A DNA stretch of 64,000 nt, taken from NCBI RefSeq assembly GCF_035917235.1, contig NZ_CP108423.1, positions 6,601,501 through 6,665,500 on the forward strand. Reading direction: 5' to 3'. Below, one piece after another: positions 1 through 7,815 of the stretch (its first letter is position 1; each line of letters opens with the position of its first letter). Under the pieces are notes generated by a model. The model saw only the letters and a list, made by a program, of their open reading frames with translations, searched no databases and was not told the DNA's origin. Source of the stretch: Streptomyces sp. NBC_01294. GTDB taxonomy: Bacteria > Actinomycetota > Actinomycetes > Streptomycetales > Streptomycetaceae. A program made the position numbers and the translations under genes.

Positions 1-105
1 GTAGGGGTCGGCCGTGTCATACCGCAGGCCCGCGGGAACAGGCAGTGAGGACTCGCTCGACACAACGAGGCGCAGGTGCAGCTCGCAGCTGACCGTGGTG
101 TTCAT
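1..105 (-). CDS. ssgB: Sporulation regulator SsgB, N-terminal 35 codons only
   Basis: The ATG is at 103-105 on the reverse strand, and the 35 codons before the window edge read MNTTVSCELHLRL... and end in ...RYDTADPY. I recognise this as the start of the highly conserved SsgB of Streptomyces. SsgA-like proteins position FtsZ for sporulation septation; SsgB is the family member that recruits FtsZ directly. About three quarters of the roughly 137-residue protein lies outside the window. It diverges from the next gene across 177 bases. A GTTT that could be a sigma-H-type -35 lies at 187-190 on the reverse strand, but I see no convincing -10, so I do not call a promoter. Confidence 0.93.
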   Translation of the reverse strand, partial: MNTTVSCELHLRLVVSSESSLPVPAGLRYDTADPY

Positions 106-282
106 AAGCGCCAGGGCCTTTCGCTCAGTGTGCGCTCGGGGATTCGCACGTCGGCGAAATCGACATGCCACCTACGGTGCCGTTGTAAACCCCTCTGACC
201 GTTTTGCGGACCTCTGGGTCCCTCGGACGGCGGATCCAAACCGTCATTCACGTGTGCTTCGGGCTCGGGTAGATTCGACTCC

Positions 283-729
283 ATGAATACGGGGAGTGAC
301 CGCGGAACCAACGAGTCCGCCGCTGACGAATCCGCCGCGGACGCAGCGGCGCAGACGCCGCACGTCTCGAAGGCGCCGGCCTTCATCAAGGCCCGCAAGA
401 GCCTGCACCTCAGCTGGCAGGTCGGCGTCTTCGTCGTCGGTCTCGCGGTGATCGCCGCCGGTGTGGCCATGCTCGTCCTGCCCGGCCCCGGCTGGGTGGC
501 GATCTTCGCGGGCCTGGCGATCTGGGCCACCGAGTTCGCCTGGGCCCACCTCGTGCTGCACTGGACCAAGCGCAAGGTCACCGAGGCGGCGCAGAAGGCG
601 CTCGACCCGAAGGTCCGCCGCCGCAACATCATCCTGACCACCGTCGGCCTCGTCATCGCGGGCGCGCTGATCGGCTTCTACCTGTGGAAGTACGGGCTCA
701 TCCTGCCCTGGGACCTCAAGGACCAGTGA
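283..729 (+). CDS. TIGR02611-family small membrane protein
   Basis: 148 residues. A hydrophilic, acidic N-terminal stretch of about 45 residues is followed by two hydrophobic segments (about 48-80, with a Gly/Pro-rich centre, and about 112-135) separated by a basic loop. This layout, and the LPGPGWV motif in the first hydrophobic segment, fit the actinobacterial TIGR02611/PGPGW family of unknown function. The family is usually found beside ssgB in Streptomyces, as here. The ATG at 283 is the first start after the divergent promoter region. No enzymatic motif is visible. The product is probably an integral membrane protein; its role is not known. Confidence 0.85.
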   Translation: MNTGSDRGTNESAADESAADAAAQTPHVSKAPAFIKARKSLHLSWQVGVFVVGLAVIAAGVAMLVLPGPGWVAIFAGLAIWATEFAWAHLVLHWTKRKVTEAAQKALDPKVRRRNIILTTVGLVIAGALIGFYLWKYGLILPWDLKDQ

Positions 730-775
730 TGGTCAAAGAGCACCGCTGACATGCGGTAATGTTTGCGGTGCGTCC

Positions 776-847
776 GGGCGATTAGCTCAGTGGGAGAGCA
801 CTTCGTTCACACCGAAGGGGTCACTGGTTCGAACCCAGTATCGCCCA
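776..847 (+). tRNA. tRNA-Val (anticodon CAC)
   Basis: The 7-bp acceptor stem GGGCGAT pairs with ATCGCCC, followed by discriminator A847. The D-arm AGCTCAGTGGGAGAGC, anticodon stem CTTCG/CGAAG with loop TTCACAC, and T-arm with GGTTCGAACCC are all present. CAC reads GUG valine codons. CCA is not encoded. The gene is followed at once by a strong hairpin. A second copy with the same anticodon lies about 2.5 kb downstream. Confidence 0.97.
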
Positions 848-853
848 CCCGGA

Positions 854-892
854 CCAGAGGCCCGGAGACTTTCACAGTCTCCGGGCCTCTGG
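854..892. terminator. Perfect 17-bp hairpin terminator between tRNA-Val and the convergent membrane-protein gene
   Basis: CCAGAGGCCCGGAGACT (854-870) pairs perfectly with 876-892 around a 5-base loop. It starts 6 bases after the tRNA and ends 4 bases before the stop of the reverse-strand gene, so it can serve both directions. There is no T-run, which is usual for Streptomyces terminators. Confidence 0.85.
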
Positions 893-896
893 CGTT

Positions 897-3221
897 TCAC
901 CGGAGCCGGCCGATCGCCTCCCGCAGCCGGCGGGCGTCGCGCAGCCGCTTCTCGTACGTCGCCCCGACCATCAGCAGCAGCAGGCCCGCCAGGGCCGGCG
1001 GCACCCAGCGCGGCAGCGCCCCCGCCACCTGCACCACGTACGGGGCCAGCTCGTGCAGCGCCACCGCCGCCAGAACCGCGCCGCCCAGCAGCAGCGGGGC
1101 CTGCAGCCGCCGGTGGGCGCCCGCCAGGGTCACCGCCAGCGCGGCCGCGCCCAGCAGCAGCGGACGCGTCCAGCCCGGGTCCCCCCAGGCCGCCACCAGG
1201 CTCGGCAGCAGGGTCGCCGCCAGGCCCGGGCCGTACGCCGTCCAGGACGAGGCCTGCGGGTCCCTGCGGCGGCGCAGGAAGCCCACCACGAGCGCCGGCA
1301 CCGTGACCGGCAGCGTGTAGGCCTCCGGCGCCGTGACCCCGGCCTCGGCCAGCCGCACCCAGGTCGCCGCCGCGAACAGCGCCCCCGCCGCCCAGCCCAG
1401 CACGCGCCGCTCCGGCCGCACCGCGGCCCCCGCGCAGACCACCCCGGCCAGCGCCAGGACCAGCGCCAGGGTCCCGGCCCGCCCGGCCGACAGGGCCACC
1501 GCCAGGGCGCCCGAGACCGCCGCCGCGATCTCGACGGGCAGCCGTACCCCGCCCAGCCGCGGCCCGAGCGCCGCCACCAGGGCCGGGACCGCGAGCACCG
1601 GCAGCGCCCACCAGACCACCGCCAGGTCCGTCACGGCCCCCACCGCCACCAGCACGCCCGTGGCGTACCCGACGGCGCACACGGCCGCCCCGGCGCGGAC
1701 CGGGTGCGGAGCGGGCCCGTACGCCGCTCCCGCCGCACAGGCCGCGCCCAGCAGGCCCCAGACCGCGAAGGTCGCCGCCCGGCCGTCCAGCGCGCCCACG
1801 GACACGTTCGCGGCGCCCACCAGCGCGCACACGGCCGCCGCGATCCCGGCCCCCCGCACCGGCGAGCGCAGTGCGAGGACACCCGCCGCGCCCGTCACCG
1901 CGAGCTGCGCGGCGAACTCGGCCGCCACCGGGAACCCGAGCAGCACCGGGGCCGTGAACAGCCCCGCCCAGGCCAGGACCACCGCCACCACCGCGGGCTC
2001 CGGCCGCGCCAGTACCCGCGACAGCCACCAGGCCGCCCCCGCCGAGATCAGCAGGGCCACCGCGACCGCGGCCCCCGGCCCGCCGGACTCCCGCGCCGGA
2101 GTGGTCGACGCCCAGACCTCCTCCAGCACCAGGAGCCGGGCCGGCAGGGTCGCGGCCGCCGCCACACCCGCCACCAGCGCCGCCAGGGCCGCCGCCAGCG
2201 CCCCGGCCCGGGCGAGCCCGCGCCGCACCGCCGCCGGGAGCGCCTGGACCCGTACGGCCGCCAGCAGCGGCAGTGCGACCAGCAGGTGCGCCACCACTGC
2301 CCACGCGGGGGTCAGGCCGTGCCGGGCCACACCGCCCAGGGCCACCACCGCCGCCAGACCGCCCGCCAGCGCGGCGGCCCATGCGCGAGGCTCACGCCAG
2401 GCCACCGCCGTACCCAGGGCCGCGCCCGCCAGCAGCAGCGCCGCCGGAGCCACGGCCTGCGCCGCCGAAGCAGCCGACCCGGACTGCGCCACCCCGATCA
2501 GCAGCGCCGCCGTGCCCAGCACGGCCGCCGGGACCGCCGCCGCCCGGGCCCGCAGGGCGAGCGCCGCGTCCAGCGCCGCCGTCGCCAGCAGCGCCCAGCC
2601 GAGCGCCGACGGACCCGGCTGCCAGGCCAGCGCCGCCAGCGGCAGCGGGAGCTGGGCCGCCAGCACGGCCGCCGGCAGCGGGATCCGCAGCGTGCGCAGG
2701 ACCGAGCCGTACCCGGCCCACACCGCCGCCAGCACCGCGGCCGCGCCCGCCGCGTAGGCGGTGCCGTCGGAGTCCGGCATGCCGACCGCGTACAGCGCGT
2801 ACGCGTCCAGCACCGTCAGCAGCAGTCCCACCGCGGCGACCGACTCCGCCGTCGACCGCAGCCCGCGGCGCAGCAGCAGCGCCGGTGCGCCGAGCGCCGC
2901 CGCCGTCACCGCGGCCAGCACCACCGAGCGGCCGGCGATCCCCAGGGACCCCCAGCTGACCAGAGTGAACGCGAGCGCGGCGACCCCCAGCAGCACGGCG
3001 CCCAGGGTGAGCAGCACGTTCTGCGCGCTCGGGGCGGTGGCGTCCTTGGTGGGAGTGGCGGGCGCGGCGGGCCCCCAGTGAGCCGGAGCGGGGCCCGGCT
3101 GGTGCAGCAGGCGCAGCAGCCAGTCCCGGCGGCCCAGCAAATACAGCCGGCGGGCATCGAGTTGGGTCAGCTCGCGGTCGATGAGCGCCAGCTCTTCGGC
3201 CGGCGGCAGAGGGGTGTTCAT
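897..3221 (-). CDS. Large polytopic membrane protein, function unknown
   Basis: 774 residues. A short cytosolic-looking N-terminus of about 70 residues is rich in charged residues (helical, ELALIDRELTQLDARR). The rest is almost entirely Ala/Leu/Val/Gly-rich membrane segments, by eye more than twenty, with few charged loops. A short basic, arginine-rich tail ends the protein. No transporter signature, Walker motif or catalytic motif was recognised. The ATG at 3221 has no good Shine-Dalgarno sequence. The gene lies alone between two tRNA-Val genes. Its extreme GC content gives long open frames on the other strand, which I regard as shadows because only this frame has a membrane-protein pattern and a sensible N-terminus. 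Confidence 0.8.
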   Translation of the reverse strand: MNTPLPPAEELALIDRELTQLDARRLYLLGRRDWLLRLLHQPGPAPAHWGPAAPATPTKDATAPSAQNVLLTLGAVLLGVAALAFTLVSWGSLGIAGRSVVLAAVTAAALGAPALLLRRGLRSTAESVAAVGLLLTVLDAYALYAVGMPDSDGTAYAAGAAAVLAAVWAGYGSVLRTLRIPLPAAVLAAQLPLPLAALAWQPGPSALGWALLATAALDAALALRARAAAVPAAVLGTAALLIGVAQSGSAASAAQAVAPAALLLAGAALGTAVAWREPRAWAAALAGGLAAVVALGGVARHGLTPAWAVVAHLLVALPLLAAVRVQALPAAVRRGLARAGALAAALAALVAGVAAAATLPARLLVLEEVWASTTPARESGGPGAAVAVALLISAGAAWWLSRVLARPEPAVVAVVLAWAGLFTAPVLLGFPVAAEFAAQLAVTGAAGVLALRSPVRGAGIAAAVCALVGAANVSVGALDGRAATFAVWGLLGAACAAGAAYGPAPHPVRAGAAVCAVGYATGVLVAVGAVTDLAVVWWALPVLAVPALVAALGPRLGGVRLPVEIAAAVSGALAVALSAGRAGTLALVLALAGVVCAGAAVRPERRVLGWAAGALFAAATWVRLAEAGVTAPEAYTLPVTVPALVVGFLRRRRDPQASSWTAYGPGLAATLLPSLVAAWGDPGWTRPLLLGAAALAVTLAGAHRRLQAPLLLGGAVLAAVALHELAPYVVQVAGALPRWVPPALAGLLLLMVGATYEKRLRDARRLREAIGRLR

Positions 3222-3373
3222 ATGCGGAGTGTGGCGGCGGTCACGCAGTCAGGACATGGGTGTGCGTACTCAGATGTGCCCTGAGTAGGTACGGGGTGCG
3301 CGGCCCGGCCGGCCGCCGCGGGGGAAGCGGTTTGAACCAGCCCCGAGCCTTCTGTATTGTTCAGTGCGTTCCC

Positions 3374-3445
3374 GGGCGATTAGCTCAGCGGGAGAGCACT
3401 TCGTTCACACCGAAGGGGTCACTGGTTCGATCCCAGTATCGCCCA
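3374..3445 (+). tRNA. tRNA-Val (anticodon CAC), second copy
   Basis: Same cloverleaf as the copy at 776-847: acceptor GGGCGAT/ATCGCCC, anticodon loop TTCACAC, discriminator A3445, no encoded CCA. It differs at two bases, one in the D-loop (AGCTCAGCGGG instead of AGCTCAGTGGG) and one in the T-loop (GGTTCGATCCC instead of GGTTCGAACCC). A strong hairpin follows. Confidence 0.97.
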
Positions 3446-3452
3446 CCGGGAC

Positions 3453-3481
3453 AGGCCGGTCCGTCGATGACGGACCGGCCT
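3453..3481. terminator. Hairpin terminator after the second tRNA-Val
   Basis: GGCCGGTCCGTC (3454-3465) pairs with GACGGACCGGCC (3469-3480) around a 3-base loop, extended by an A-T pair. It lies 8 bases after the tRNA. Confidence 0.85.
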
Positions 3482-3536
3482 TCCGCATGTCCGGGGGTCT
3501 CGCCGAGAGCCGACGGCCCGCCCCCCGGGGTCCGTT

Positions 3537-4262
3537 CTACGCGGCCGTCGACAGGTCCGGCCGCAGCGGCCAGTGCGGATCCACCGCCTCCGGCGTCCCC
3601 TGCCGCGCGAACCACGCCTGCAGGCCGCGCGCCTGCGCCGCGTGCCACACGGCCTGCAGCGTGTGCAGCTCGGCCGGCGACAGCCGCTCCAGGCGGGCCG
3701 CGAACCGCCGCCCCACCGCCCGCACGAGCTCCAGCGAGGCCAGCGCGTCCGCCGCCGCGTCGTGCGCGCCCTCCAGCTCTATCCCGTAGTGCGCGCACAG
3801 GTCCGTCAGCGTCCGACGGCCCTTGCGGTACCGGTCCAGGTGCTTGTCCAGCACCCGCGGGTCCAGCACCGTCAGCGGCCGGTTCTCCAGGTACCGTGAC
3901 AGCGAAGACGCCCGGTGCCGGCGCAACTCCCGGTCCAGCAGCGTCAGGTCGAACGGCGCGTTCATCACCACCACCGGCCGTCCCGCCACCTGCTGCTCCC
4001 CGAGCGAACGGGCTATCTCCTCCACCACCGGCGCCGGCCAGCGCCCGTGGCGCTGCAGGTGCTCGTCGGTCAGTCCGTGCACTTCCGTGGCACCCGGGGG
4101 GACCGGAATGCCGGGATTGACCAGCCAGCGCGTGGTGCGGACCCGGCCGCCCGCGCACTCCTGGACGACGAGCGCGGCGGACACGATCCGGTCCTGCTCG
4201 ACGTCCACCCCTGTGGTCTCCGTGTCGAATGCGGCCAGCGGGCCCTCGTACCAGCGTGTCAT
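3537..4262 (-). CDS. DnaQ-like 3'-5' exonuclease
   Basis: 241 residues from the ATG at 4262. The N-terminus has the exonuclease I motif FDTETTG (about residues 11-17). It is followed by the HGLTDEHL segment, NAPFDLTLL (motif II, with its Asp) and the late motif III HDAAADA with its His and Asp, giving a complete DEDDh set. The C-terminal 60 residues are an extension seen in Streptomyces homologues. It probably trims single-stranded DNA or RNA 3' ends in the cytosol, and could act in repair or as a stand-alone proofreading-type nuclease. The gene is monocistronic and reads away from the DUF4365 gene. Longer upstream in-frame starts exist, but the homology begins at MTRWYEGP. Confidence 0.88.
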   Translation of the reverse strand: MTRWYEGPLAAFDTETTGVDVEQDRIVSAALVVQECAGGRVRTTRWLVNPGIPVPPGATEVHGLTDEHLQRHGRWPAPVVEEIARSLGEQQVAGRPVVVMNAPFDLTLLDRELRRHRASSLSRYLENRPLTVLDPRVLDKHLDRYRKGRRTLTDLCAHYGIELEGAHDAAADALASLELVRAVGRRFAARLERLSPAELHTLQAVWHAAQARGLQAWFARQGTPEAVDPHWPLRPDLSTAA

Positions 4263-4483
4263 GGCGAACTCCTCGTCCCCGGTCGGCAGATGGGGCGCAT
4301 CCGGGCACCGCCGCCTCGGAACGTGCCGCCCCTGCCCGAATCGGTGATACCCGGGCTGTTTGCCCCGTACGCCGTTTGCGGGGACCCGGGTGCGGAGACA
4401 ACATCCTTGGGGGGCCGTACACATGACCGGTCGTCACCCCACCCACCACCGACGGCAGAGCCGGAAGGCATGGGGAGCCGGCC

Positions 4484-5086
4484 ATGGCGCTCGCGCAGCC
4501 CGAACAGGGCGGGGTGCTGGCGGGGCAGATCGATCCGCGGACCGGTACGCCGGACGACGCGCGGAGCGGACCGCTGCGCGGCACACTCGCCACCACCGCC
4601 TGCATGGAAACCCTTCAGGTGGGATACCTGCACGCCGTCGCCGCCGCGGCCGGCTGCTCGCTGTCCCAGCCCTTCCCGGACAACGGCATCGACTGGCACG
4701 TCAGCCACGGCGCCCCCGAGCACGTCGTCGACGACGAGGTCACCATCAAGGTGCAGCTGAAGGCGACTTACCAGATACCGCCGCGGCCGCCCGGGCCCAC
4801 CTTCGCCTTCACCCTCGACAACGAGCACCTGGTGAAACTGGCCCGCACCCCGGTCGCCGTCCACAAGATCCTCGTCGTGATGCTCGTCCCGCGGGACCGC
4901 GACCAGTGGCTCGCCGCCGGGCACGACCGGCTCGACCTGCGGCACTGCTGCTACTGGACCAATCTCGCCGGACACCCTGTCACCGGCCGGCGCCGGACCA
5001 CCGTTCGGATCCCGACCACACGGATCTTCGACGACCGGGCGCTGTGCGAGATCATGACCCGGGTCGGGTCGGGAGGGACACCCTGA
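4484..5086 (+). CDS. DUF4365 protein, likely PD-(D/E)XK-type nuclease fold
   Basis: 200 residues. Residues 35-160 match the DUF4365 pattern: an N-terminal helix with E42, a strand carrying D70 in GIDWHV, and then IKVQLKAT with Q91 and K93. This E...D...QxK spacing is that of PD-(D/E)XK nucleases (a QxK variant), so a nuclease fold is inferred. DUF4365 is often fused to or placed beside genes of defence systems, but there is no such context here apart from the next gene. Its stop overlaps the start of that gene by one base (TGATG), so the two are almost certainly co-translated. Biological role unknown. Confidence 0.8.
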   Translation: MALAQPEQGGVLAGQIDPRTGTPDDARSGPLRGTLATTACMETLQVGYLHAVAAAAGCSLSQPFPDNGIDWHVSHGAPEHVVDDEVTIKVQLKATYQIPPRPPGPTFAFTLDNEHLVKLARTPVAVHKILVVMLVPRDRDQWLAAGHDRLDLRHCCYWTNLAGHPVTGRRRTTVRIPTTRIFDDRALCEIMTRVGSGGTP

Positions 5087-6327
5087 TGCACTGGCATTCG
5101 CCGAACCTCGAACCGCTGCCGTCCCCGGAGTACGGCGGATTCGCGGACTCCGCGCACCCCGCCGCACCCGACCCCGCGCAGGTCGACCCCGCCGTGCTCG
5201 GTGCGCTGCTGCACCGCCACGGCTGGCTGCGCCGGGGCGGGGCCGCCGGACGCTACGGGCGCTGGACCCCGCCCGCCACCCACCCGACGGCCCGCGAGGG
5301 CACCAGCCTGCTCGTCCCCGAGAGCCGGACCTTCCCCGACTGCGCCGACCTGCTCGAAGAGGCGCTCACCGCGCTCTCGCGCAGCGCGCTGCCGTCCGCG
5401 CGGGAGGTGCTCTACGGGCTGAGCGTGCCCAGCGACGAGATCCGCTGGGACCGGGAGATCCCGCCGGGGGCGTACGGACTCCAGGGCGAGGCCGCGTGGA
5501 CGGTGCAGGAACAGCTGCGCTCGGCCGCCCGGCAGCTGCTGCTGGCCGGAGCCCTGGCCGCGCGGGCGAAGGCCGGGTACTACGGGTCCCGGCACCGGGC
5601 ACAGGCAGAACGGGCCCTGGACGGAGTCCTGGTGGGGCCGCATCCGGGCGGCCGGCGGCTGACCGCGTACGTTCCTGTGGACGGCGGGCGGGGCGTCACG
5701 ACCCGGCTGCACCACGCGCTGCACGCCGCCCGCGAGGCCGTGGACTACCAGCGGGCCACCGGCGGCATGGAGGCCTTCGACGCCGCCGTGCAGGCCGGGG
5801 TCAGCCGGGAGCTCGCGGAGGCGCTGATCGCACTGGTCCGGGGCTCGGAGGGGGCCCGGATCGCGCTGGCCTGGGCGCCGGCGGCGGGGGTCCCGGCGGG
5901 GTGCGCGGCCCGGCCGGAGCCGGTGGAGTTCTCGCCGGGCGACCTGCCCGTGCTGCGGGACGCGGCGGCGCGCTACACCCGGGACGAGCCGGCCGTGCAG
6001 GTCCGCGTCGCGGGGGCGGTGGTCCGGATGCGGCGCTCGGCCCCGGGGGGCGGGGGCACGGTCCGGCTGCGGGTCCTCGCCGGGGCGGAGGTCCCGTACA
6101 TCCGGGCGGCGCTCGACGAGGAGGCGTACCGGGTGGCGGGCCACGCGCACCTGGTGGGCCTGCCGATCCGGATCAGCGGGCGGCTGCAGCGGCGGGGCGG
6201 GTTCCGTCGGCTGACGGATGCGGTGGATGTGACGCCGGTGCCGATGGACGAGGTCGAGCGGGATCGGTTGATGAAGGCGCTGGACGACGCGTTCGACCCC
6301 GAGGACGTGCTGCCGGCCGACGAATGA
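5086..6327 (+). CDS. Conserved hypothetical protein, partner of the DUF4365 gene
   Basis: 413 residues. The ATG at 5086 overlaps the DUF4365 stop by one base. I do not recognise a named family. The N-terminal 60 residues look like a small winged or helical module (VLGALLHRHGWLRRGG). The middle (about 110-290) is helix-rich. The last 110 residues alternate short beta strands (VRVAGAVVRM, VRLRVLAG, IRISGRLQRRGGFRRL), as in an OB- or SH3-like barrel, and the protein ends in an acidic tail. No transmembrane segment or signal peptide. The overlap suggests a functional pair with the nuclease-like DUF4365 protein. Confidence 0.72.
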   Translation: MHWHSPNLEPLPSPEYGGFADSAHPAAPDPAQVDPAVLGALLHRHGWLRRGGAAGRYGRWTPPATHPTAREGTSLLVPESRTFPDCADLLEEALTALSRSALPSAREVLYGLSVPSDEIRWDREIPPGAYGLQGEAAWTVQEQLRSAARQLLLAGALAARAKAGYYGSRHRAQAERALDGVLVGPHPGGRRLTAYVPVDGGRGVTTRLHHALHAAREAVDYQRATGGMEAFDAAVQAGVSRELAEALIALVRGSEGARIALAWAPAAGVPAGCAARPEPVEFSPGDLPVLRDAAARYTRDEPAVQVRVAGAVVRMRRSAPGGGGTVRLRVLAGAEVPYIRAALDEEAYRVAGHAHLVGLPIRISGRLQRRGGFRRLTDAVDVTPVPMDEVERDRLMKALDDAFDPEDVLPADE

Positions 6328-6370
6328 GGCCGCGGCGCCGCTGCCGGGGGCGCCGCCCCCGGACCCCCGC

Positions 6371-6450
6371 GCCTCAAACGCCGGCGAGGCTTGAAAGACC
6401 GCCTCAAACGCCGGCGAGGCTGAAAGATCGCCTCAAACGCCGGCGGGGCT
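6371..6450. repeat. Three tandem copies of the dispersed Streptomyces intergenic repeat
   Basis: The core GCCTCAAACGCCGGCG occurs at 6371, 6401 and 6430, a 29-30 base period, each followed by (A/G)GGCT and a GAAAGA spacer. The same core occurs near 22970, 28512, 28565 and 40745 in this window. It lies at the 3' end of the DUF4365 operon, facing the convergent acetyltransferase gene. Confidence 0.85.
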
Positions 6451-6600
6451 GGGTGTGGCCGACGGGGCTGGGTGGGCGTTCGGTGGGGCTGGGTGGGCGT
6501 CCAGCAGGGCTGGGTGGGTGTCCGGCGGGGCTGGATGGGGAGTCCGGCGGGGCTGGATGGGAGTCCGGCGGGGTGGGAAGGGCGTCCAGCAGGGCGGGGA
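6445..6600. repeat. G-rich ~21-bp minisatellite
   Basis: Seven or eight imperfect copies of a unit like GGGGCTGGGTGGGCGTCC(A/G)GC run head to tail from the end of the dispersed repeats to just before the acetyltransferase stop. The plus strand has many closely spaced runs of three or four G, so G-quadruplex formation is possible. No coding function is apparent. Confidence 0.75.
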
Positions 6601-6627
6601 GGGCGGAGGTGCTGGTAGGGCGCTGCC

Positions 6628-7095
6628 TCAGACGGAGGTGAACGACGCCATGGTCAGGCCCGGGGCGGGGGAGAAGTCCGGGCCGCGGGTGAAGCCGAGG
6701 CGTTCGTAGAGGGTCACCGCGGGGGTGTTGGCGGCGCCCGTGGTGACCTCGACGCGGCGACCGGGGAAGAGCTCGGTCAGCGCGTGGCGCAGCAGCAGGG
6801 AGGCGACGCCGCGGCGGAACCAGGCCGGGGCCACGCACAGCCGGTCGATGCAGGCGCCGCCGTCGGCCTCCTCCTCCCAGGCGAGGAAACCGGCGAGCTC
6901 CCCGTCCTCGGAGACGGCGCCGACCCAGTTCAGGTCCTGCGCCCGCATCCGAGCCAGGCTCTCGCCCAGCGCCGGGATGCCGTCGAAGCCGATCAACTCC
7001 GCCTCGACGGCGTACGCGGCCCTTCCGACTCGGTGCACGGCGGCAGCGGTGGCGTCATCGGCCAGGTCCAGCGGGCGGATCTGCGGGCTCGGCAT
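6628..7095 (-). CDS. GNAT-family N-acetyltransferase
   Basis: 155 residues from the ATG at 7095. The GNAT fold is visible: a strand with LAGFLAWEE, then IDRLCVAPAWFRRGVASLLL (motif A, with the RRGVA acetyl-CoA pyrophosphate loop at about residues 95-105), and the C-terminal NTPAVTLYERLGF motif (motif B) near 130-142. Substrate not predictable; an amino or small-molecule acetyltransferase of the cytosol. The gene converges on the DUF4365 operon across the minisatellite. Behind its start lies the repeat block shared with the thrS upstream region. Confidence 0.87.
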   Translation of the reverse strand: MPSPQIRPLDLADDATAAAVHRVGRAAYAVEAELIGFDGIPALGESLARMRAQDLNWVGAVSEDGELAGFLAWEEEADGGACIDRLCVAPAWFRRGVASLLLRHALTELFPGRRVEVTTGAANTPAVTLYERLGFTRGPDFSPAPGLTMASFTSV

Positions 7096-7244
7096 ACGGC
7101 CCAGGCTACCGACGGCGAAGCGGGGGCCGGGGCTTCGGGGTGGGGTGGGGACACTCCGGGGTGTCCCCGCAGGTCGAGCGAACCCACCGCCGACCAGCGG
7201 GCCGGTCGGGCTCAGGGTTCGCGAGCCGAGGAGACACCCCGGAG

Positions 7245-7597
7245 GGGCCCCGCCCCACGACCCGTCTGCGTCGGCCGGCCAGCGCCGGGCCCGTCTCTTG
7301 ACGCACCCCCACGTGGGCCCCGTCCCACGACCCGTCTGCGTCGGCCGACTGGCGCCGGGCCCGTCTTCTGACGCACGTCCGCGCTGGGCCCCGCCCCGCG
7401 ATCCGTCTGCGTCGGCCAGCCGGCGCCGGGCCCGAGTTCTGACGCACCCCCACGTGGGCCCCGTCCCACGACCCACCTGCGTCGGTCGACCGGCGCCAGG
7501 CCGGTCTCCTCACGCACGTCCACGCCGGGCCCCGCCCCGCGCCCCGTCTGCGCCGGCCGGCCCGCGCGGGGCCTGTCTTCTGACGCACCCCCGCGCC
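7245..7597. repeat. Five tandem copies of a ~70-71-bp non-coding repeat upstream of thrS
   Basis: Units start with GGGCCCCG(C/T)CCC at 7245, 7315, 7386, 7456 and 7527 (periods 70, 71, 70, 71). Each holds TGCGTC near the middle and GACGCA near the end, which are inverted copies about 30 bases apart, so each unit can fold into a hairpin. Units alternate in two sites (C/T/C/T/C in the first block, and CCCCCACGT versus GTCC-CGC at the junction), pointing to duplication of a 141-bp dimer. The 70/71 alternation breaks every reading frame. The whole 7096-7815 gap between the acetyltransferase and thrS holds no convincing gene. Confidence 0.85.
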
Positions 7598-7815
7598 GCG
7601 GTGCGGCTCGTGCGGCCCCGCGATGGGCCGCGGCCCGCGCGCCTCCGGTCCGGGGGCCCGGGCCCGCAACCTGCGGCCGGCGCAGGTCGGCCGGGGGACC
7701 GTGGGGGGTCGACCGGGCCGGCCCGGCAGTAACCGTTTAGCGGCTCAGCCACTCCGCTCGGTACGATTCAGGCGCGCAGTGTTCGCTCGCGCATCCCCTG
7801 AGTCAGGAGAGACCG

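Noticed and set aside
106..282. Sigma-H promoter for ssgB
   Set aside because: A GTTT is present but the matching GGGTA(C/T) is not at the proper distance.
776..3445. Integrated element between the two tRNA-Val genes
   Set aside because: No integrase or att repeat apart from the tRNAs; the single gene between is a chromosomal-type membrane protein.
4740..4760. TTA codon in the DUF4365 gene
   Set aside because: Out of frame (the codons read ACT TAC).
7245..7597. CRISPR array
   Set aside because: Units are contiguous and diverged along their whole length; there are no unique spacers and no cas genes.
7598..7815. T-box leader before thrS
   Set aside because: No T-box sequence or specifier-like leader seen; the gap is repeat and a possible -10 only.
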